From the NCBI RefSeq assembly GCF_002803085.1, contig NZ_NNBJ01000015.1, positions 62,001 through 126,000 of the forward strand: a DNA stretch of 64,000 nt, read 5' to 3'. Both the position numbers and the translations under genes were made by a program. Under the pieces are notes generated by a model. That model was given only the letters and a program-made list of their open reading frames with translations, made no database searches and was not told the DNA's origin. Each line of letters begins with the position of its first letter. The first letter of the stretch is position 1. The DNA is from Streptomyces sp. CB01201. GTDB lineage: Bacteria; Actinomycetota; Actinomycetes; Streptomycetales; Streptomycetaceae. Below are positions 27,612 to 35,916 of this stretch, piece by piece.

Positions 27612-28484
27612 GTGAGTGATGAGGTGGAGCCCGGCCTCGTCCGGGTGCGTCTTGATCTGTCGTACGACGGCAAGGACTTCTCCGGCTGGGCCCGGCAGCC
27701 GCTCGGGCGCCGGACCGTGCAGGGGGAGATCGAGGACGCGCTGCGCACGGTGACCCGGTCGGACGTGACGTACGACCTGACGGTCGCCGGGCGCACCGAC
27801 GCCGGGGTGCACGCGCGCGGCCAGGTCGCGCACGTGGACCTGCCCGAGCAGGTGTGGGCCGAGCACCGCGAGAAGCTGCTGCGGCGCCTGGCGGGGCGGC
27901 TGCCGCACGATGTGCGGATCTGGCGGGTGGCCGAGGCGCCGAGCGGGTTCAACGCGCGGTTCTCGGCGATCTGGCGGCGGTACGCGTACCGGGTGACGGA
28001 CAACGTGGGCGGTGTCGATCCGCTGTTGCGGGGTCATGTCCTGTGGCACGACTGGGAGTTGGACGTCGAGGCGATGAACGCGGCCTCGGCTGCGCTGCTC
28101 GGCGAGCACGACTTCGCGGCGTACTGCAAGAAGCGCGAGGGCGCCACCACCATCCGCACGCTCCAGGAGCTGTCCTGGGTGCGCGGTGACGACGGGATCG
28201 TCACCGCGACCGTGCGCGCCGATGCCTTCTGCCACAACATGGTCCGCTCACTGGTGGGCGCGCTGCTGCACGTCGGCGACGGCCACCGCGGCCCGGAGTG
28301 GCCTGGCAGGGTGCTCGCGGCGGCGGTGCGCGACTCCTCCGTCCACGTGGTCAAGCCGCACGGCCTGACCCTGGAGGAAGTCGGTTACCCCGCCGACGAG
28401 TTGCTCGCCGCGCGCAGCAAGGAGGCGCGCAACCTGCGTACGCTTCCAGGGAGTTCAGCCGGCGGGGCGGGCGGCTGCTGCTGA
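27612..28484 (+). CDS. truA: tRNA pseudouridine(38-40) synthase TruA
   Basis: Makes pseudouridine in the anticodon arm of many tRNAs. 290 aa, GTG start with AGAGGAT upstream. The catalytic Asp is Asp63 in AGRTDAGVHARGQ. The C-terminus runs past the usual end into the convergent gene by 30 nt. Follows rplQ as in many bacteria. Confidence 0.95.
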   Translation: MSDEVEPGLVRVRLDLSYDGKDFSGWARQPLGRRTVQGEIEDALRTVTRSDVTYDLTVAGRTDAGVHARGQVAHVDLPEQVWAEHREKLLRRLAGRLPHDVRIWRVAEAPSGFNARFSAIWRRYAYRVTDNVGGVDPLLRGHVLWHDWELDVEAMNAASAALLGEHDFAAYCKKREGATTIRTLQELSWVRGDDGIVTATVRADAFCHNMVRSLVGALLHVGDGHRGPEWPGRVLAAAVRDSSVHVVKPHGLTLEEVGYPADELLAARSKEARNLRTLPGSSAGGAGGCC

Positions 28485-29297
28485 CGCCTGGTTGCGGCCG
28501 CGGGCGACGATCTGGTCGAAGGTGAACTTCGCGAGGTCGTCGCCGGCGGTGAAGACGGCCGCGTCGCTCTTCGTCACGCTCTTCCCGTTGGCGAAGCCGC
28601 CGATCGTGAAGTAGGCATAGCGGCCGTAGGAGTTGGTCGTGTTGCGGCAGACCGACCCGCCCCGGCAGAAGGTGTTCACGCCCGAGCCGGAGAGCGAGGC
28701 GATGCCGCCGTTCGCCTGCTGCTTGGCCTTCGTGGCCTGGCCGTCCGTGTCGAACACCGCGACGCCGACGGTGACCGCGACGCCGTCCTTGGTGAACGTG
28801 GCCCGGATGACCTGGCGGCAGCCGTTGCTGTTGAGGATCGGGCCGAGCGAACCCTGGGTGGCCGAGGAGCAGTCGGTGACCCTGTCGGTGGGGCCCTTGG
28901 TGTAGGCGCCGCTGCCCAGGGTGAGGGCCTTGCCGGGGAAGAGGGTGTCGGCGCTCAGCGGGGCCGTGTCCTTCTTCGCGCTCGCGACGTAGTCGTACGG
29001 GTTGGGCGGGGGCGGCGGGGCCACGTGCGAGAACGAGGGCCCCGGCTGGGCGCTGTTGCTCGGCAGCGCCGGGGGCGAGGGCAGATCGCTCGCGGACTTC
29101 CCGTCGTCCTTGGACCCCGCGGTGACGATGACGGTGGCCACCACCGCGACGACCGCCGCCGTGGCGAGCGCACCGCCGCCTATGAACAGCCACTTCCTGC
29201 GCCGGTTGCGCGCGGCCGACGCATCGGCCAGCGCCGCCCAGTCCGGCGTCTGCTGATCCCCCGGGCCCCACCCGGGTCCCCCTTGCCCAAAGCTCAT
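28455..29297 (-). CDS. Predicted membrane-anchored hypothetical protein
   Basis: Conserved streptomycete protein of unknown function. From ATG 29297 (MSFGQGGPGWGPGDQQTPDW) it has 280 aa: a cytoplasmic Gly/Pro head, one membrane helix at about 35-60 (RRKWLFIGGGALATAAVVAVVATVIV region), a Pro-rich stretch and an extracellular domain with conserved cysteines (TDCSS, NGCRQ, TFCRGG, VCRN). The frame stays open to 29363. Its 3' end overlaps truA by 30 nt in convergent orientation. Divergent from the ABC-F gene. Confidence 0.75.
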   Translation of the reverse strand: MSFGQGGPGWGPGDQQTPDWAALADASAARNRRRKWLFIGGGALATAAVVAVVATVIVTAGSKDDGKSASDLPSPPALPSNSAQPGPSFSHVAPPPPPNPYDYVASAKKDTAPLSADTLFPGKALTLGSGAYTKGPTDRVTDCSSATQGSLGPILNSNGCRQVIRATFTKDGVAVTVGVAVFDTDGQATKAKQQANGGIASLSGSGVNTFCRGGSVCRNTTNSYGRYAYFTIGGFANGKSVTKSDAAVFTAGDDLAKFTFDQIVARGRNQASAAAARPAG

Positions 29298-29354
29298 GCC
29301 GCGCATCCTAATTCGATTGTTCAGGGGGGTAGTCGCTGGGCGACAATCCGCAGC

Positions 29355-30977
29355 ATGGGACATCTAGAGGCTGCACACCTGGAGTACTACCTGCCGGACG
29401 GGCGGGTGCTGCTCGGCGACGCTTCGTTCCGGGTGGCGGAGGGCTCGGTGGTGGCCCTGGTGGGCGCCAACGGGGCCGGCAAGACGACGCTGCTCCGCAT
29501 GATCTCCGGCGAGCTCCAGCCGCACGGCGGCTCGGTGTCGGTGAGCGGCGGGCTCGGGGTGATGCCGCAGTTCGTCGGTTCGGTGCGCGACGAGCGGACC
29601 GTGCGTGACCTGCTGGTCTCCGTGGCGCAACCCCGGATCAAGCAGGCCGCCGCGGAGGTCGACGCGGCCGAGCACCTGATCATGACGGTCGACGACGAGG
29701 CCGCGCAGATGAAGTACGCGCAGGCGCTCAGCGACTGGGCCGAGGCGCGCGGGTACGAGGCCGAGACGGTCTGGGACATGTGCACGATGGCCGCGCTCGG
29801 GATGCCGTACGACAAGGCGCAGTTCCGCGAGGTGCGCACGCTCAGCGGCGGCGAGCAGAAGCGTCTGGTGCTCGAAGCGCTGCTGCGCGGGCCGGACGAG
29901 GTGCTGCTCCTGGACGAGCCGGACAACTATCTGGACGTGCCGGGCAAGCGCTGGCTGGAGGAGCGGCTGCGCGAGACCCGTAAGACGGTCCTGTTCGTCT
30001 CGCACGACCGGGAGCTGCTGTCGCGGGCCGCCGAGCGGATCGTGAGCCTGGAGCCGAGCCCCGCGGGGACGGACGTGTGGGTGCACGGCGCCGGGTTCGG
30101 CACGTACCACGAGGCCCGCCGCGAGCGGTTCGCGCGCTTCGAGGAGCTCAAGCGGCGCTGGGACGAGGAGCACGCCCGCCTGAAGGCGCTGGTCCTCCGG
30201 CTGCGCAACCAGGCGGCGATCAGCCCCGACATGGCGTCCCGCTACCACGCGATGCAGACGCGCTTCAAGCGGTTCGAGGACGCGGGCCCGCCGCCGGAGC
30301 CGCCGCGCGAGCAGGAGATCACCATGCGGCTGCGCGGCGGCCGCACCGGTGTGCGCGCGCTGACCTGCGAGAACCTTGAGCTGACCGGTCTGATGAAGCC
30401 GTTCTCGCTCGAAGTCTTCTACGGCGAGCGGGTCGCGGTCCTCGGCTCCAACGGCTCCGGCAAGTCGCACTTCCTGCGGCTGCTCGCGGGGGATCCGTCG
30501 GTGGCGCACACCGGGAACTGGAAGCTGGGCGCGCGGGTCGTGCCCGGGCACTTCGCACAGACCCACGCCCACCCCGAGCTGCTCGGGCGCACCCTCGTCG
30601 ACATCCTGTGGAGCGAGCACGCCAAGGACCGCGGGGCCGCGATGTCGGTACTGCGGCGCTATGAGCTGGAGCGGCAGGGGGACCAGCCGTTCGAGAAGCT
30701 CTCGGGCGGCCAGCAGGCCCGCTTCCAGATCCTGCTCCTGGAGCTGGCCGGCACCACCGCGCTGCTGCTGGACGAGCCGACCGACAACCTGGACCTGGAG
30801 TCGGCGGAGGCGCTCCAGGACGGTCTGGAGTCGTACGACGGGACGGTGCTCGCGGTCACCCACGACCGCTGGTTCTCGAAGTCCTTCGACCGCTATCTGG
30901 TCTTCGGCTCGGACGGCGTGGTGCGCGAGACGCCGGAGCCGGTGTGGGACGAGCGCCGGGTGGAGCGGGCGCGCTAA
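29355..30977 (+). CDS. ABC-F family ATP-binding protein
   Basis: Soluble ABC-F protein, 540 aa, with two ATPase domains and no membrane segments. First domain: Walker A GANGAGKTT (about 33-41), LSGGE signature, DEPDNYLD. Second domain: GSNGSGKS, LSGGQ, DEPTDNLD. A charged linker (about 245-330, RRERFARFEELKRRWDEEHARLK) joins them. ABC-F proteins act on the ribosome as antibiotic-protection or translation factors; the role of this one cannot be assigned from sequence. GACAAT lies 7 nt before the ATG, consistent with a leaderless start. A good terminator follows. Confidence 0.88.
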   Translation: MGHLEAAHLEYYLPDGRVLLGDASFRVAEGSVVALVGANGAGKTTLLRMISGELQPHGGSVSVSGGLGVMPQFVGSVRDERTVRDLLVSVAQPRIKQAAAEVDAAEHLIMTVDDEAAQMKYAQALSDWAEARGYEAETVWDMCTMAALGMPYDKAQFREVRTLSGGEQKRLVLEALLRGPDEVLLLDEPDNYLDVPGKRWLEERLRETRKTVLFVSHDRELLSRAAERIVSLEPSPAGTDVWVHGAGFGTYHEARRERFARFEELKRRWDEEHARLKALVLRLRNQAAISPDMASRYHAMQTRFKRFEDAGPPPEPPREQEITMRLRGGRTGVRALTCENLELTGLMKPFSLEVFYGERVAVLGSNGSGKSHFLRLLAGDPSVAHTGNWKLGARVVPGHFAQTHAHPELLGRTLVDILWSEHAKDRGAAMSVLRRYELERQGDQPFEKLSGGQQARFQILLLELAGTTALLLDEPTDNLDLESAEALQDGLESYDGTVLAVTHDRWFSKSFDRYLVFGSDGVVRETPEPVWDERRVERAR

Positions 30978-31006
30978 GGCGTTTGTGCAGGCCAGAGGCC
31001 GGAGGG

Positions 31007-31039
31007 CCGCCCCGGGGCAGGTGGTCCCGGGGCGGTTTT
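31007..31039 (+). terminator. Intrinsic terminator of the ABC-F gene
   Basis: 10-bp stem CCGCCCCGGG / CCCGGGGCGG, 9-nt loop, then TTTT. The clearest classical terminator in the window; it isolates rplM transcription. Confidence 0.88.
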
Positions 31040-31248
31040 GACCCGCCTGGGGGCGCCCGGGTATCCTTCTGGTTTGTTATGCGTATTGGCTTGGTCGTTC
31101 TCACGCGACAGCCGTTGCGCAAGTTCTCTGGAGCAGTTACCAGTGGCTCGCATACGGGCATCGTCCCGGCACTGTGAGTCCCAGCTGCATGATCGCTTCA
31201 GGGTGCAATGTGTCTGCTCCCCATCCACTAAGAAGCGAAGGCTACGAA

Positions 31249-31692
31249 GTGCGTACGTACAGCCCCAAGCCCGGCGACATCACTCGCCAGTGGCACGTCA
31301 TTGACGCTCGGGACGTCGTCCTGGGTCGTCTGGCGACCACCGCCGCGAACCTCCTCCGGGGCAAGCACAAGCCTGTGTATGCGCCCCACATGGACATGGG
31401 TGACTTCGTCATCATCATCAACGCCGACAAGGTTCACCTGTCCGGCAACAAGAAGACCCAGAAGATGGCGTACCGCCACTCCGGCTACCCGGGCGGTCTC
31501 CGCTCGGTGCGCTACGACGACCTCCTGGCGAACAACCCGGAGAAGGCCGTCGAGAAGGCCATCAAGGGCATGATCCCCAAGAACACCCTGGGCCGTCAGA
31601 TGCTCTCGAAGCTGAAGGTCTACTCGGGCGACCAGCACCCCCACGCTGCCCAGCAGCCGGTGCCGTTCGAGATCACCCAGGTCGCGCAGTAG
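31249..31692 (+). CDS. rplM: 50S ribosomal protein L13
   Basis: Early 50S assembly protein. 147 aa from GTG 31249 (MRTYSPKPGDITRQWHVIDA), the family start; GAAGCGAAGG upstream. DKVHLSGNKKTQKMAYRHSGYPGG conserved. Preceded by a roughly 200-nt leader after the ABC-F terminator, followed by rpsI. Confidence 0.97.
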   Translation: MRTYSPKPGDITRQWHVIDARDVVLGRLATTAANLLRGKHKPVYAPHMDMGDFVIIINADKVHLSGNKKTQKMAYRHSGYPGGLRSVRYDDLLANNPEKAVEKAIKGMIPKNTLGRQMLSKLKVYSGDQHPHAAQQPVPFEITQVAQ

Positions 31693-31739
31693 TTCCGGCC
31701 ACCACACCCCCTAAGACAGAAAAGAATCTGAGGAGCATC

Positions 31740-32258
31740 GTGGCCGAGACCACTGTCGAGACCCCCATCGAGGGCGAAGAGACCTACGCGGAGGTCACCA
31801 CCTTCGAGTCCGAGGTCCCCGTCGAGGGCGAGTACACCACCGAGTCGATGGCGTCCCGCTTCGGCGACCCGCAGCCGGCCGCCGGCCTGGGCCGTCGCAA
31901 GAACGCCATCGCCCGTGTCCGGATCGTTCCGGGCACCGGCAAGTGGAAGATCAACGGGCGTACCCTTGAGGACTACTTCCCGAACAAGGTCCACCAGCAG
32001 GAAGTCAACGAGCCCTTCAAGGTGCTCGAACTCGACAACCGCTACGACGTCATCGCCCGCATCTCGGGTGGCGGCGTGTCCGGCCAGGCCGGCGCCCTGC
32101 GCCTCGGCGTGGCCCGTGCGCTGAACGAGGCCGACGTGGACAACAACCGCGCCGCCCTCAAGAAGGCCGGCTTCCTCTCCCGCGACGACCGTGCGGTCGA
32201 GCGCAAGAAGGCCGGTCTCAAGAAGGCCCGCAAGGCTCCGCAGTACAGCAAGCGCTAA
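31740..32258 (+). CDS. rpsI: 30S ribosomal protein S9
   Basis: 30S head protein whose C-terminal tail reaches P-site tRNA. 172 aa, longer than in Proteobacteria because of an acidic Glu/Thr-rich N-terminal extension (about 1-40) usual in streptomycetes; core begins GLGRRKNAIARVRIVPG and ends RKAPQYSKR. GTG start with GAGGAGC upstream. Confidence 0.97.
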   Translation: MAETTVETPIEGEETYAEVTTFESEVPVEGEYTTESMASRFGDPQPAAGLGRRKNAIARVRIVPGTGKWKINGRTLEDYFPNKVHQQEVNEPFKVLELDNRYDVIARISGGGVSGQAGALRLGVARALNEADVDNNRAALKKAGFLSRDDRAVERKKAGLKKARKAPQYSKR

Positions 32259-32287
32259 ATCCGCGCCTGCCACTACGGCTCTCGTTC

Positions 32288-32318
32288 GCCCCGGCAGCAC
32301 CTTCCGTGCTGCCGGGGC
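32288..32318 (+). terminator. rpsI terminator
   Basis: Perfect 13-bp stem GCCCCGGCAGCAC / GTGCTGCCGGGGC with a 5-nt CTTCC loop, 29 nt after rpsI. Followed by GTTCGTCT only. Confidence 0.85.
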
Positions 32319-32380
32319 GTTCGTCTATCTCCACCCCCGCAGTTATCTACCCCGCATTTTCAGGTTTTCGGAGGACAGAC

Positions 32381-33739
32381 GTGGGACGACTCTTCGGCAC
32401 GGACGGCGTGCGCGGTGTCGCCAACTCGGATCTGACGGCGGAGCTCGCGCTCGGTCTGTCGGTCGCGGCGGCACATGTGCTCGCCGAAGCGGGGACCTTC
32501 GAGGGGCATCGGCCGACCGCCGTGGTCGGGCGTGACCCCCGCGCGTCGGGAGAGTTCCTCGAAGCCGCGGTCGTCGCGGGCCTCGCGAGCGCGGGCGTGG
32601 ACGTCCTGCGGGTCGGTGTGCTGCCCACCCCCGCGGTGGCGTACCTCACCGGTGTGCTGGGCGCCGACCTCGGTGTGATGCTCTCGGCCAGCCACAACGC
32701 CATGCCGGACAACGGTGTCAAGTTCTTCGCGCGCGGCGGCCACAAGCTCGCCGACGAGCTGGAGGACCGCATCGAGGCGATCTACGAGCAGCACCGCACG
32801 GGCGAGCCGTGGGAGCGTCCGACCGGCGCCGGTGTGGGCCGGGTCCGCTCGTACGGCGAGGGCTTCGACCGGTACGTCGCCCACCTCATCGGGGTGCTGC
32901 CCAACCGTCTCGACGGTCTGAAGGTGGTCCTGGACGAGGCGCACGGCGCGGCCGCCCGGGTCTCGCCGGAGGCGTTCGCGCGGGCCGGTGCCGAGGTCGT
33001 CACCATCGGTGCGGAGCCCGACGGGCTCAACATCAACGACGGCTGCGGCTCCACCCACCTCGACCTCCTGAAGGCGGCCGTCGTGGAGCACGGCGCCGAC
33101 CTCGGCATCGCGCACGACGGTGACGCCGACCGCTGCCTGGCCGTGGACGGCTCGGGCAACGAGGTCGACGGCGACCAGATCCTCGCGGTGCTCGCGCTCG
33201 CCATGCGCGAGGCGGGCACGCTGCGCCGCAACACCGTCGTCGGCACCGTGATGTCGAACCTGGGCTTCAAGATCGCCATGGAGGGCGAGGGCATCGAGCT
33301 CGTCCAGACCGGGGTCGGCGACCGTTACGTCCTGGAGTCGATGAAGGAGCACGGCTACGCGCTGGGCGGCGAGCAGTCCGGCCACGTGATCATCCTGGAC
33401 CACGCGACCACGGGTGACGGCACGCTGACCGGTCTGATGCTGGCCGCCCGCGTCGCCGCGACCGGCCGCACGCTCGCCGATCTCGCCGGGGTCATGACGC
33501 GCCTGCCGCAGGTCCTGGTCAACGTCCCCGACGTCGACAAGTCCCGCGTCGCCACCTCCGCCGAGCTGGGCACGGCCGTCGCCGAGGCCGAGCGCGAGCT
33601 GGGTGCCACCGGGCGGGTGCTGCTGCGCCCCTCGGGCACCGAGCCGCTGGTCCGCGTGATGGTCGAGGCCGCCGACATCGAGCAGGCCCGCTCGGTGGCC
33701 GGCCGTCTGGCCGACGTCGTCAAGTCGGCGCTGGGTTAA
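32381..33739 (+). CDS. glmM: Phosphoglucosamine mutase
   Basis: Converts glucosamine-6-phosphate to glucosamine-1-phosphate for UDP-GlcNAc and peptidoglycan. 452 aa, GTG start with GGAGG about 6 nt upstream. Phosphoserine loop SASHNAMPDNG (102-112), metal loop DGDADR, sugar loop GGEQSGH and phosphate loop RPSGTEP are all present. The stop overlaps the convergent DUF389 stop within TTAA. Works with glmS farther along the window. Confidence 0.97.
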   Translation: MGRLFGTDGVRGVANSDLTAELALGLSVAAAHVLAEAGTFEGHRPTAVVGRDPRASGEFLEAAVVAGLASAGVDVLRVGVLPTPAVAYLTGVLGADLGVMLSASHNAMPDNGVKFFARGGHKLADELEDRIEAIYEQHRTGEPWERPTGAGVGRVRSYGEGFDRYVAHLIGVLPNRLDGLKVVLDEAHGAAARVSPEAFARAGAEVVTIGAEPDGLNINDGCGSTHLDLLKAAVVEHGADLGIAHDGDADRCLAVDGSGNEVDGDQILAVLALAMREAGTLRRNTVVGTVMSNLGFKIAMEGEGIELVQTGVGDRYVLESMKEHGYALGGEQSGHVIILDHATTGDGTLTGLMLAARVAATGRTLADLAGVMTRLPQVLVNVPDVDKSRVATSAELGTAVAEAERELGATGRVLLRPSGTEPLVRVMVEAADIEQARSVAGRLADVVKSALG

Positions 33740-34671
33740 GCGAGTCGACGCCCCCGCTGCCTCGCCCAGAAGAGTTTCTGGGCGAGCAGCGTGAGCGTGC
33801 CGGCCAGCACGATGCCGCCCAGGTTGGCGAGCAGCTGCCAGGTCGAACCCCAGGTCTGGCTGTACTCGGCGTAGCTGAAGGCCATCGCTGCGTTGGCCGC
33901 CGCGGGAACCGTCGTCACCGAGATCGCGACGCCGATCAGCGCGCCCGACTTGGCCGAGGTCAGCGAGAGCGTCCCCGCGATGCCGGCCAGGAAGGCGACC
34001 ACGAACGACATCCAGTCCGGCTTCCAGATGAAGGCCGTGTTGGGGCGCGGAGCCTCCAGCAACTCCTTGGAAAACAGCCCGAGTTGCTCCATCAGCCAGC
34101 CGAATCCCGCGGTCATCACCATGGCCGCCGCGAAGCCGACGAGCAGGGCGACGAGCGAGCGCCACACCAGCCGGGGCGCGCGCCGCACCAGCGCCGTGGA
34201 GATCCCGGCCAGCGGCCCGAACTCCGGGCCGACCGCCATCGCGCCCACGATCAGGATCGCGTTGTCGAGCATCACGCCGCAGGCGGCCAGCATGGTGGCG
34301 ACGGCCAGGAACGCGACGTAGGTGACCGACAGGGTCGACTCCTCGTGCGTCGCGTCCGTCAGCGACTCCCACAGCACCGCGTCCGCGCCCTCGCCGGGTG
34401 CCTCCGCCTCGGCCTCGTCGGCGCGCCGCGAGATCGAGAGGCCGATCTGGTCGACGGCGATCGCGCCGTCCCGGTCGAGTCCGATCGCCCGCAGCTCGGC
34501 GATCAGCCCGTCCCCGGCCTCGCGGGCCACATCGCACAGCACCAGGTCGCCCACGGGGTCACGGGCCGCGCCGGTCAGGACCGCCAGATGGGTGGTGCCG
34601 ACCGTCGACTCGACGACGCGTACGACGTCATCGGTGCGGTCGGCGGGCACGGTCAGTCGCAGGTGCAGCAC
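33736..34671 (-). CDS. DUF389 membrane protein
   Basis: Integral membrane protein of unknown function. 311 aa from GTG 34671 (MLHLRLTVPADRTDDVVRVVES) with GAGGAAAC upstream. About 120 N-terminal soluble residues are followed by six or so hydrophobic segments; the conserved MLDNAILIVGAMAVGPEFGPLAG block marks the family. Converges tightly on glmM and lies just downstream of coaA on the same strand, so may be cotranscribed with it. Confidence 0.9.
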   Translation of the reverse strand: MLHLRLTVPADRTDDVVRVVESTVGTTHLAVLTGAARDPVGDLVLCDVAREAGDGLIAELRAIGLDRDGAIAVDQIGLSISRRADEAEAEAPGEGADAVLWESLTDATHEESTLSVTYVAFLAVATMLAACGVMLDNAILIVGAMAVGPEFGPLAGISTALVRRAPRLVWRSLVALLVGFAAAMVMTAGFGWLMEQLGLFSKELLEAPRPNTAFIWKPDWMSFVVAFLAGIAGTLSLTSAKSGALIGVAISVTTVPAAANAAMAFSYAEYSQTWGSTWQLLANLGGIVLAGTLTLLAQKLFWARQRGRRLA

Positions 34672-34717
34672 GTTTCCTCGCCGGGTCGGGCTCGTGGCCG
34701 CGGCCCGCGGCCCGTGG

Positions 34718-35707
34718 TCACAGTTTGCGCAGGGAGATCTTCTGGATCTTGTGGTCCGGCCCCTTGCGCACGACGAGGGTGGCCCGGCCGCGGGTGGGTG
34801 CCACATTCTCCACCAGATTGGGCCGGTTGATGGTCCGCCAGGTCGTACGGGCGTAGTCCAGGGCCTCCTCCTCGGAGACCTGGGTGTACTTGCGGAAGTA
34901 CGAGAACGGGTTCTGGAAGGCGGTCTCGCGCAGTTTGCGGAACCGGTTGAGGTACCAGGTCTCGATGTCCTCGGTGCGCGCGTCCACGTACACGCTGAAG
35001 TCGAAGTAGTCGGCGAGACCGACCCGGGTGCGGCCGTCCTGGCCGGGCAGGGCCGGCTGGAGGACGTTGAGGCCCTCCACGATGAGGATGTCCGGGCGGC
35101 GCACCACGAGCTGCTCGTCCGGCACGATGTCGTAGATGAGGTGCGAGTAGACGGGCGCGGTGACCTCGTCCTTGCCCGCCTTGATGTCCGCGACGAACCG
35201 GGTCAGGGCCCGGCGGTCGTACGACTCGGGGAAGCCCTTGCGCGACATCAGGCCGCGGCGCTCCAGCTCGGCCATCGGGTAGAGGAAGCCGTCGGTGGTG
35301 ACCAGCTCGACCCGGGGGTGCTCGGGCCAGCGGGCGAGCAGCGCCTGGAGCAGTCGGGCCACCGTCGACTTGCCGACCGCCACCGACCCCGCGACCCCTA
35401 TGACGAAGGGGGTGCCGCGCTGGGTGCCGTGCCCGTTGCCCGCGTCGCCCAGGAACGTGTTGAGGGTGCCGCGCAGATTGGCGGTGGCCTCCACGTACAG
35501 GTTGAGCAGCCGGGACAGCGGCAGGTAGATGTCGCGCACCTCGTCGAGGTCGATGACATCCCCGAGCCCGCGCAGCCGCTCGACCTCCTCGGCGGTCAGC
35601 GGCAGCGGAGTCTTGTCGCGCAGGGCGCTCCACTCGGCGCGCGTCAGGTCCACATAGGGAGTCGCCTCCGGCTTGCGGTGGGCGCTCCGTGGCGGCGAAG
35701 TGATCAC
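34718..35707 (-). CDS. coaA: Pantothenate kinase, type I
   Basis: First step of coenzyme A synthesis. 329 aa from GTG 35707 (MITSPPRSAHRKPEATPYVDL), with GGAG upstream; the frame extends to 35767 but that part is not family-like. P-loop GVAGSVAVGKST (104-115). Divergent from glmS. A nearby acpS encodes the enzyme that uses CoA for carrier-protein activation. Confidence 0.95.
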   Translation of the reverse strand: MITSPPRSAHRKPEATPYVDLTRAEWSALRDKTPLPLTAEEVERLRGLGDVIDLDEVRDIYLPLSRLLNLYVEATANLRGTLNTFLGDAGNGHGTQRGTPFVIGVAGSVAVGKSTVARLLQALLARWPEHPRVELVTTDGFLYPMAELERRGLMSRKGFPESYDRRALTRFVADIKAGKDEVTAPVYSHLIYDIVPDEQLVVRRPDILIVEGLNVLQPALPGQDGRTRVGLADYFDFSVYVDARTEDIETWYLNRFRKLRETAFQNPFSYFRKYTQVSEEEALDYARTTWRTINRPNLVENVAPTRGRATLVVRKGPDHKIQKISLRKL

Positions 35708-35904
35708 GACTCCATTGTTGCGGCTGTATGACCTGCGTGGGGGGTGGGGTGGGTCACGTGGCCGCACGGCATGAAATGGCCTACGGCGTGCAGGGGGCGG
35801 ACCGGGGCGCGGGGTCGCGCGGACGAGGGGGCCGTCGCTAGGCGGGATGCGGGGACGCGGGACGCGGGGGCGCCGGGTCGCTCGGGAAAGGGGCCTCTCG
35901 GTCG

Positions 35905-35910
35905 TAGGCT
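35905..35910 (+). promoter_or_regulatory. Candidate leaderless -10 of glmS
   Basis: TAGGCT lies exactly 6 nt before the ATG with no ribosome binding site between, so transcription would start at or beside the start codon. The same GTCGTAGGCT string precedes tsaB at the same distance. Confidence 0.5.
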
Positions 35911-35916
35911 GCCGCC

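Noticed and set aside
35711..35916. glmS ribozyme or riboswitch
   Set aside because: The glmS -10 is 6 nt before the ATG and no ribozyme core is visible; the mechanism is not known from actinobacteria.
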